Below, in pieces: positions 1 through 3,702 of a stretch of 5,125 bases of DNA (the stretch's first letter is position 1; each line of letters starts with the position of its first letter). The notes under the pieces are model-generated. The model was given only the letters and a program-made list of their open reading frames with translations, was not told the DNA's origin and made no database searches. This stretch comes from Clostridia bacterium (GTDB taxonomy: Bacteria; Bacillota; Clostridia; UBA1381). The stretch is taken from the NCBI GenBank assembly GCA_900751685.1, contig CAADSR010000207.1, positions 1-5,125 of the forward strand, written 5' to 3'. The position numbers were made by a program, and so were the translations under genes.

Positions 1-12
1 GGTCATTTTTTT

Positions 13-33
13 CGGCCTGTAATATTAAGGCCG
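13..33. other. Small hairpin downstream of the PBP gene, possible weak terminator
   Basis: CGGCCT (13-18) and AGGCCG (28-33) are perfect 6-bp arms. Inside them TAA/TTA can add three pairs if G19 is bulged. The hairpin lies 21 nt beyond the PBP stop codon, where a terminator would be expected. On the minus strand, however, it is followed by seven A's rather than T's, so it is not a classic intrinsic terminator for the PBP gene. On the plus strand it is followed by a weakly T-rich stretch (TCTCTTTACTTT), so it could instead end a convergent gene lying left of the window. Its role is undecided. Confidence 0.35.
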
Positions 34-54
34 TCTCTTTACTTTAAATATTAT

Positions 55-2613
55 TTATTCCTCGCTGCCTCCATCTGGCGTATCGTTATTATCATCCGGG
101 GGTGCTGTCCGCTCCGGCGTTTTTGTTTTTTCGGGCGCCTTTGTTTTCTCTGGTGCTTTTGTTTTTTCGGGCGCTTTTGTAACATCCGGTTCGGTTGTTT
201 TCTTAGGTGCAGTTGTTTCATCCGGCTTTTGCGTTGCTGCGGCAGAAGCGGATGGTTTCGCTGTGGCAGGCTTTGTTGAGGACGGGGCCGCGCTTCCGCT
301 TGGGGAAACACTTGGGAACGTGCTTCCTTTATGGCTGAAACATTTTGTTTTTGGCTGGGAGCCTTCCACAAAGTAAGCCGTTGTCGGTTCACAGCGGGAG
401 GTGGCAATAAGGCCGGAGATTGTACAGATATCAGCACTCACCACATTGACCGGTTTTGCTAATTCCTTCCGTTCCAAGCCATCATGGACTTTTTCCATTA
501 CTTGCTTCCAGGCCTTTACCGCAGGATTAGAGGTGACGCCGGCACTCTTGATCGAATCCGGCGTATCAAAGCCATACCATACAGCGCCTACATAATAAGG
601 GGTGTATCCAACAAACCACTTATCAAAGTCGTCGTTCGTAGTACCTGTCTTTCCGTAAGTCGGCATGTCTGAAAGCTTTGCTCCGCGCCCGGTACCATTA
701 CTTCCATTGACTACTTCGTAAAGCAGGTCAGAGGTGATATAGGCGGTTGCGGGGCTGATTGCCTGGGAAGTATCCGGCCGGTTTTCCAGCAATACACGGC
801 CAGTGCTGTCCACTACCTTTGTATAGGTGTAAGGCTTGATATATTTGCCGCTGTTCACAAAAGTACAATAGGCGGCTGTCATTTCCCGGGGAGAGATCCC
901 TGTTGTCAATCCGCCAAGGGCAAGGGAACTATAGTTCTTATCCTTTTCATCCAGGGATGAAATATGGAATTTATTTTGCAGGAAATTGAAAGAAGCCGTT
1001 GTTCCAAGCATATCCACAACTTTTACTGCCGGGATGTTGGCGGAAATCTCAACTGCTTTTTTAAGCAGCAGGTTTCCTTTAAAACCAGAGTAAGAGTTCT
1101 TTGGCTTCCAGTTATCATTGCCGATCGTGATCTCTTCGTCTTCAATGACCGTGGATTCGTTGATTTTATTCATTTCCAATCCGGGGGCGTAAGCAGACAA
1201 CGGTTTGATCGCGGAACCAGGCTGGCGTTTTGCCTGGGTCGCACGGTTCCAGCCGCGGGAATCTGTTTTCTTCCCCATACCCCCTACGAGCCCTTTGATC
1301 TGGCCTGTGTAAGGATCCATGATCAGCATTGCTGCCTGGGCTTGTTTTGAAATTTGAGGGAAGTTTCCCGGGTTCGTAAATACACTTTCAATCGCATCCT
1401 GGATATTTACGTCGACGGTAGAATAAATTTTAAGGCCGCCGTTTGTGACCTGCTGTGTGGCAAAGGATTCCGAATATCCTTTTTGGGTTTTCAGGTCAGA
1501 AATAACGTCATTCATTACCTGGTCTACAAAATAAGAGGATACTTGTGAATTTTGCTGCTTATGGTCTGTTGTAACACCAAGAGGCGCGTTGATTGCATTT
1601 TGATATTCTACTTCAGTAATTTTCTCCAGCTCACGCATTTTGCCCAATACACGGTTCCGTTTTTCTATGGTGTTCTCAGGATGGGCATACGGGTCATATT
1701 TTGCCGGGGTCTGTGTGATACCGGCAATTGCAGCAGCCTGGGGAAGGGTCAGCTCGCTGGTGCTTTTGTTATAGTACACATTAGAAGCTGCTTCCACGCC
1801 ATAGCAGTTATTTGCAAAGAAAACAATATTCAGATACATAGTCAGGATCTCATCCTTTGAAAGCTGCTTCTCTAACGCTACAGCGCGCATCATTTCCTTG
1901 ATCTTCCGGGTCGGTGTTTGTTTCGTTTCATTTGTAATATTCTTGATGACCTGTTGAGTGATTGTCCTCCCGCCATAAGAAGCGGAGCCAATTCCAATCT
2001 TGCTAAGACCCCATTTAACTGTCGCACCCATCGTACGGCGGATATCCACACCGTGGTGCTGGTAGAAACGCTCATCCTCAATTGAGACGATCGCATCCTT
2101 CATCACCTGGGGGATTTCTTCAGAATCGATCCAGATCCGGTTGCTTGATGAATTGATCTGCTCTAATTGCTGGGCATTTCCATTTTCATCATTATAATAA
2201 ATAAACGAAGAGTAATTCAGCGCAAGGTTATGGATATTCATATCCCTAATCTCACTGGATACTGCGGCATACATTCCTACGCCAATGCCCGTACTAACGA
2301 TAATACCCACAAATATAACAAGAAGCACTGCAATGCGCAGTCTTTTCATAAATAATTTGCGTGCCGGGTTTTCATTTTTTTCTTTCTTCTTTTTGCCTTT
2401 TTTCCGGGAAGGGGGCGGGGGGGCTTGCTTTGGTTTTTGTTGGGCCGGTTTGTTTTCAGGTGCAGGGGGATTTTGGTTCCGGCGTGAGCGCCTTGTCCCG
2501 GATGTGCGCATATCGTACTCTTCCCAGTCAAATGAATTATCATCCGGAGAACTATTATCCGGTGATTTTTTTCGGTTTCTGCGGTAGCTGTTGTTTTCAT
2601 TGTTATCCAACAT
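55..2613 (-). CDS. Bifunctional class A penicillin-binding protein (PBP1A family): GT51 transglycosylase plus transpeptidase
   Basis: This 852-residue enzyme polymerises lipid II into glycan strands and cross-links the stem peptides on the outer face of the membrane (ponA/mrcA-type family). Seen in order: a cytoplasmic head (1-90) with a PPPP run and a Lys-rich cluster (69-79); one membrane helix (about 93-117); a GT51 domain (about 150-330) with EDERFYQHHG (catalytic Glu179), GGRTITQQ (214-221), RKIKE (236-240) and YLN (260-262); a linker; and a transpeptidase domain (about 425-705) with SAIK (nucleophile Ser467), SAN (524-526) and KTGT (655-658). Cys730, Cys741 and Cys758 follow, then a Ser/Pro/Thr/Lys tail with APEKTK repeats. 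The ATG at 2613 is chosen because AAAGGAGG lies 5 nt upstream; an in-frame ATG at 2658 would place that site inside the gene. Both active sites look intact, apart from odd residues in the GT motifs. The function call is firm; the paralogue identity is not. Confidence 0.96.
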   Translation of the reverse strand: MLDNNENNSYRRNRKKSPDNSSPDDNSFDWEEYDMRTSGTRRSRRNQNPPAPENKPAQQKPKQAPPPPSRKKGKKKKEKNENPARKLFMKRLRIAVLLVIFVGIIVSTGIGVGMYAAVSSEIRDMNIHNLALNYSSFIYYNDENGNAQQLEQINSSSNRIWIDSEEIPQVMKDAIVSIEDERFYQHHGVDIRRTMGATVKWGLSKIGIGSASYGGRTITQQVIKNITNETKQTPTRKIKEMMRAVALEKQLSKDEILTMYLNIVFFANNCYGVEAASNVYYNKSTSELTLPQAAAIAGITQTPAKYDPYAHPENTIEKRNRVLGKMRELEKITEVEYQNAINAPLGVTTDHKQQNSQVSSYFVDQVMNDVISDLKTQKGYSESFATQQVTNGGLKIYSTVDVNIQDAIESVFTNPGNFPQISKQAQAAMLIMDPYTGQIKGLVGGMGKKTDSRGWNRATQAKRQPGSAIKPLSAYAPGLEMNKINESTVIEDEEITIGNDNWKPKNSYSGFKGNLLLKKAVEISANIPAVKVVDMLGTTASFNFLQNKFHISSLDEKDKNYSSLALGGLTTGISPREMTAAYCTFVNSGKYIKPYTYTKVVDSTGRVLLENRPDTSQAISPATAYITSDLLYEVVNGSNGTGRGAKLSDMPTYGKTGTTNDDFDKWFVGYTPYYVGAVWYGFDTPDSIKSAGVTSNPAVKAWKQVMEKVHDGLERKELAKPVNVVSADICTISGLIATSRCEPTTAYFVEGSQPKTKCFSHKGSTFPSVSPSGSAAPSSTKPATAKPSASAAATQKPDETTAPKKTTEPDVTKAPEKTKAPEKTKAPEKTKTPERTAPPDDNNDTPDGGSEE
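106..177 (-). repeat. 18-bp tandem repeat encoding APEKTK in the PBP tail
   Basis: Four hexapeptide units cover residues 813-836 of the PBP: three exact APEKTK copies, then a degenerate TPERTA. On the plus strand, the units at 121-138 and 157-174 are identical, while the one at 139-156 differs in four of six codons, all at synonymous positions. The repeat lies in the extracytoplasmic, Pro/Lys-rich tail after the transpeptidase domain. Such tails are low complexity and may associate with the wall; that role is inferred. Confidence 0.9.
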
Positions 2614-2618
2614 ACATT

Positions 2619-2626
2619 CCTCCTTT
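2619..2626 (-). promoter_or_regulatory. Ribosome binding site that sets the PBP start
   Basis: On the minus strand AAAGGAGG ends 5 nt before the ATG at 2613. It is a near-perfect Shine-Dalgarno sequence, and it decides for this ATG over the in-frame ATG 15 codons further upstream. Confidence 0.9.
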
Positions 2627-2677
2627 GCTGCGGGGCTGTAAAGCTCCTGGAGTAACAAAAAATATTATACAGCTCTT

Positions 2678-2706
2678 ATTATATTCTAAAAGGGTAAAAT
2701 TTGCAA
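2678..2706 (-). promoter_or_regulatory. Sigma-A type promoter for the PBP gene
   Basis: On the minus strand a -35 box TTGCAA (2701-2706) is separated by exactly 17 bp from a perfect -10 box TATAAT (2678-2683). Transcription would start near 2671, giving a leader of about 58 nt. A second TATAAT lies at 2664-2669, but no matching -35 box stands upstream of it, so the first pair is preferred. The assignment rests on consensus match and position only. Confidence 0.75.
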
Positions 2707-2782
2707 TAGCTTTTTGAAAAAAGACGAAATTCCCTAGAAATGTATTAAAATAATATAAATGGTAAAAATAAGAAAAAAGAAT

Positions 2783-2787
2783 GGAGG
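2783..2787 (+). promoter_or_regulatory. Ribosome binding site of the small membrane protein gene
   Basis: GGAGG stands 7 nt before the ATG at 2795. The in-frame ATG at 2759 has only AT-rich sequence upstream and no Shine-Dalgarno match, so the later start is chosen. Confidence 0.88.
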
Positions 2788-2794
2788 AATCAGC

Positions 2795-3178
2795 ATGAAA
2801 ATTTCAAAAAATGCATGGTGGACTGCTGGCGTTGTATTATTCGTGATGCTGGGATTCCTGTGTGGTTATTTTGTAGGATATGATTATAATCAGGAAACAC
2901 AGATCGTCCAGCTTCCCCAAACGGTAGAGGCGCAGGCACCTTCTGAGACCGGGGAACCGTCCCCTGACCAGGAAGAGGGGACCTATTATTTTGTGGTTGC
3001 AGAAAATGACGAGGCCCTGTGCCTATACCAGGTACAGAATGGACAAAGTACCTTATTAAAAAGAAAGACGATCAGCCTTGGGATGTTTCCCTCAGAAGAC
3101 CGCAAAGCATTAACAGAAGGAATCCGGGTACAGGAGAAAGAAACAGCTCTTGAAATGATAGAAAACTTTGTTAGTTAG
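2795..3178 (+). CDS. Small single-pass membrane protein with a BofC C-terminal-like domain
   Basis: A 127-residue protein of unproven function. Residues 1-7 are short and carry Lys3 and Lys5; 8-28 form one hydrophobic helix ending in FLCGYFVGY; 31-62 are a Gln/Glu/Pro-rich acidic linker; 63-127 form a compact domain beginning TYYFVVAENDEALCLYQV and ending in ALTEGIRVQEKETALEMIENF. That ending matches, from memory, the pattern of the BofC C-terminal domain (YxV...VY...LPxxDxxxLxxGIxV...ELxxxLEDF), found in small exported or membrane-anchored Firmicutes proteins. In Bacillus, BofC acts in the intercompartmental pro-sigma-K checkpoint of sporulation; most clostridial proteins with this fold have no assigned role, so no such role is claimed here. 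The predicted topology is N-in with the domain outside the membrane. It is divergent from the PBP gene and 223 bp upstream of groES, so it is probably a separate unit. I am sure it is a gene and only moderately sure of the family. Confidence 0.85.
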   Translation: MKISKNAWWTAGVVLFVMLGFLCGYFVGYDYNQETQIVQLPQTVEAQAPSETGEPSPDQEEGTYYFVVAENDEALCLYQVQNGQSTLLKRKTISLGMFPSEDRKALTEGIRVQEKETALEMIENFVS

Positions 3179-3185
3179 AAAAAAA

Positions 3186-3264
3186 GCGTAAAATAATGAT
3201 AAAGAGAGAAAATGAAAGAAAATGAAATAAAAAATGCTTAAAACAGCTTCAAATCATTTTACGC
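3186..3264. repeat. Widely spaced inverted repeat between the small gene and groES
   Basis: GCGTAAAAT (3186-3194) and ATTTTACGC (3256-3264) are perfect 9-bp arms around a 61-nt centre. A further GAT/ATC pairing is possible past a 3-nt bulge, giving 12 pairs. Seven A's (3179-3185) precede the left arm, so on the minus strand the stem is followed directly by seven T's, as in an intrinsic terminator, though with a very long loop. On the plus strand no T-tract follows, so it is not a good terminator for the small gene. The right arm ends 5 bp before the groES -35 box. Confidence 0.6.
3207..3226 (+). repeat. Exact 10-bp tandem duplication in a purine-rich tract
   Basis: AGAAAATGAA occurs twice in a row, followed by a looser third copy (ATAAAAAATG). 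The surrounding stretch 3188-3236 contains no C and is almost all A and G. It lies in the centre of the inverted repeat at 3186-3264, upstream of the groES promoter. No function can be assigned. Confidence 0.8.
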
Positions 3265-3269
3265 AATAT

Positions 3270-3298
3270 TTGCCTATTTCGGGAAAATGGAAGATAAT
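3270..3298 (+). promoter_or_regulatory. Sigma-A type promoter of groES-groEL
   Basis: A -35 box TTGCCT (3270-3275) is followed after 17 bp by a -10 box GATAAT (3293-3298). The predicted start near 3305 falls inside the left arm of the CIRCE operator, which is the usual arrangement for repression by HrcA. An alternative -10 (TAATAT, 3295-3300) would need a 19-bp spacer and is less likely. Confidence 0.8.
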
Positions 3299-3302
3299 AT
3301 TG

Positions 3303-3329
3303 TTAGCACTCAAAGGAAGTGAGTGCTAA
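3303..3329 (+). promoter_or_regulatory. CIRCE operator (HrcA binding site), perfect consensus
   Basis: TTAGCACTC (3303-3311), a 9-bp spacer, then GAGTGCTAA (3321-3329) matches the CIRCE consensus at all 18 arm positions. HrcA binds this element and represses groESL until heat or unfolded protein titrates the chaperonin; this is established for Firmicutes. It overlaps the predicted transcription start. The complementarity continues without mismatch to 3295-3311 against 3321-3337, so the arms are 17 bp rather than 9. No hrcA gene lies in the window. Confidence 0.98.
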
Positions 3330-3337
3330 CAATATTA

Positions 3338-3358
3338 CAATGTAAAACAAATACATTG
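3338..3358 (+). other. Second hairpin in the groES leader, abutting CIRCE
   Basis: CAATGTA (3338-3344) and TACATTG (3352-3358) are perfect 7-bp arms around the A-rich loop AAACAAA. It starts at the base directly after the extended CIRCE arm ends. It could stabilise the mRNA 5' end or only be chance in an AT-rich leader; the exact abutment makes it notable. Confidence 0.65.
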
Positions 3359-3372
3359 CCTGCAAAGCGGGC
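3358..3372 (+). other. Third, GC-rich hairpin just before the groES ribosome binding site
   Basis: GCCTGC (3358-3363), loop AAA, GCGGGC (3367-3372) can form six pairs, one of them G-U. It shares base 3358 with the previous hairpin and ends 11 nt before AAGGAGG. It leaves the ribosome binding site unpaired, so it does not itself hide it. Confidence 0.55.
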
Positions 3373-3383
3373 GTATATGAATC

Positions 3384-3390
3384 AAGGAGG
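3384..3390 (+). promoter_or_regulatory. Ribosome binding site of groES, long spacing
   Basis: AAGGAGG is followed by 11 nt before the ATG at 3402, longer than the 5-9 nt seen for the other genes in this window. No other start codon fits better, because the ATG at 3402 gives the conserved GroES N-terminus MNIQPLADRVVIK. Confidence 0.85.
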
Positions 3391-3401
3391 CGTTCTTAAC
3401 T

Positions 3402-3686
3402 ATGAACATTCAACCGTTAGCAGACCGTGTGGTCATCAAAATGCTGGAAGCAGAAGAAACCACAAAGAGCGGGATCATTTTGACCAGTGCAGCACAGGAA
3501 AAGCCACAAGTGGCAGAAATCGTTGCTGTAGGACCAGGCGGCGTTGTAGATGGCAAAGAAATCGTGATGGAAGTTAGTGTCGGCGATAAGGTTTTGATTT
3601 CAAAATATGCAGGCACAGAAGTAAAAGTTGACGGGGAGGAATATACGATCCTGCGTCAAAGTGATATTTTAGCAAAAGTACAATAA
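3402..3686 (+). CDS. groES: Co-chaperonin GroES (Cpn10, Hsp10)
   Basis: A full-length 94-residue GroES. Seven copies cap the GroEL ring in the cytoplasm and close the folding chamber in an ATP-dependent cycle. Seen: the N-terminal strand PLADRVVIKMLEAEE (5-19); the mobile loop (about 16-33) with the hydrophobic tripeptide Ile25-Ile26-Leu27 that docks on the GroEL apical domain; the roof-loop region VGPGGVVDGKE (43-53); VGDKVLISKYAGTEVK (60-75); and the usual C-terminus ILRQSDILAKV. No key segment is missing. It is the first gene of the groESL operon, under the promoter at 3270-3298 and the CIRCE operator. groEL follows after 16 nt with its own ribosome binding site. Length, motifs and context agree, so the identification is secure. 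Confidence 0.99.
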   Translation: MNIQPLADRVVIKMLEAEETTKSGIILTSAAQEKPQVAEIVAVGPGGVVDGKEIVMEVSVGDKVLISKYAGTEVKVDGEEYTILRQSDILAKVQ

Positions 3687-3687
3687 T

Positions 3688-3693
3688 AGGAGG
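3688..3693 (+). promoter_or_regulatory. Ribosome binding site of groEL
   Basis: AGGAGG lies one base after the groES stop codon and 9 nt before the groEL ATG at 3703. This spacing suits coupled translation of the two chaperonin genes from one mRNA. Confidence 0.9.
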
Positions 3694-3702
3694 TAGTTTT
3701 TG

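Noticed and set aside
2614..2658. An upstream in-frame ATG would add 15 residues (MLLQELYSPAAKEEC) to the PBP.
   Set aside because: The strong AAAGGAGG at 2619-2626 would lie inside the gene, and it serves the ATG at 2613. The upstream ATG has no Shine-Dalgarno match and would leave only about 13 nt from the predicted transcription start.
2714..2759. TTGAAA at 2714-2719 with AT-rich -10 candidates (TAAAAT 2746-2751, TATAAA 2754-2759) as promoter of the small gene.
   Set aside because: The spacers are 26 bp or more, and the only element near 17 bp (GAAATG) is not a -10 box. The gene must have a promoter nearby, but none can be assigned.
2759..2794. An upstream in-frame ATG would add 12 residues (MVKIRKKNGGIS) to the small membrane protein.
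   Set aside because: No ribosome binding site precedes it, while GGAGG sits 7 nt before the ATG at 2795. The extra residues are translated Shine-Dalgarno and AT-rich leader sequence.
2861..2865. Cys23 after the hydrophobic segment of the small protein suggested a lipoprotein lipobox.
   Set aside because: The residues before it are Gly-Phe-Leu, and a lipobox needs Gly, Ala or Ser directly before the Cys. The helix also continues past the Cys (GYFVGY), which fits a membrane anchor better.
3323..3577. Plus-strand open frame overlapping the CIRCE right arm and groES in another frame.
   Set aside because: It starts inside the operator, has no ribosome binding site, and its peptide is Arg/Cys-rich out-of-frame translation of groES.
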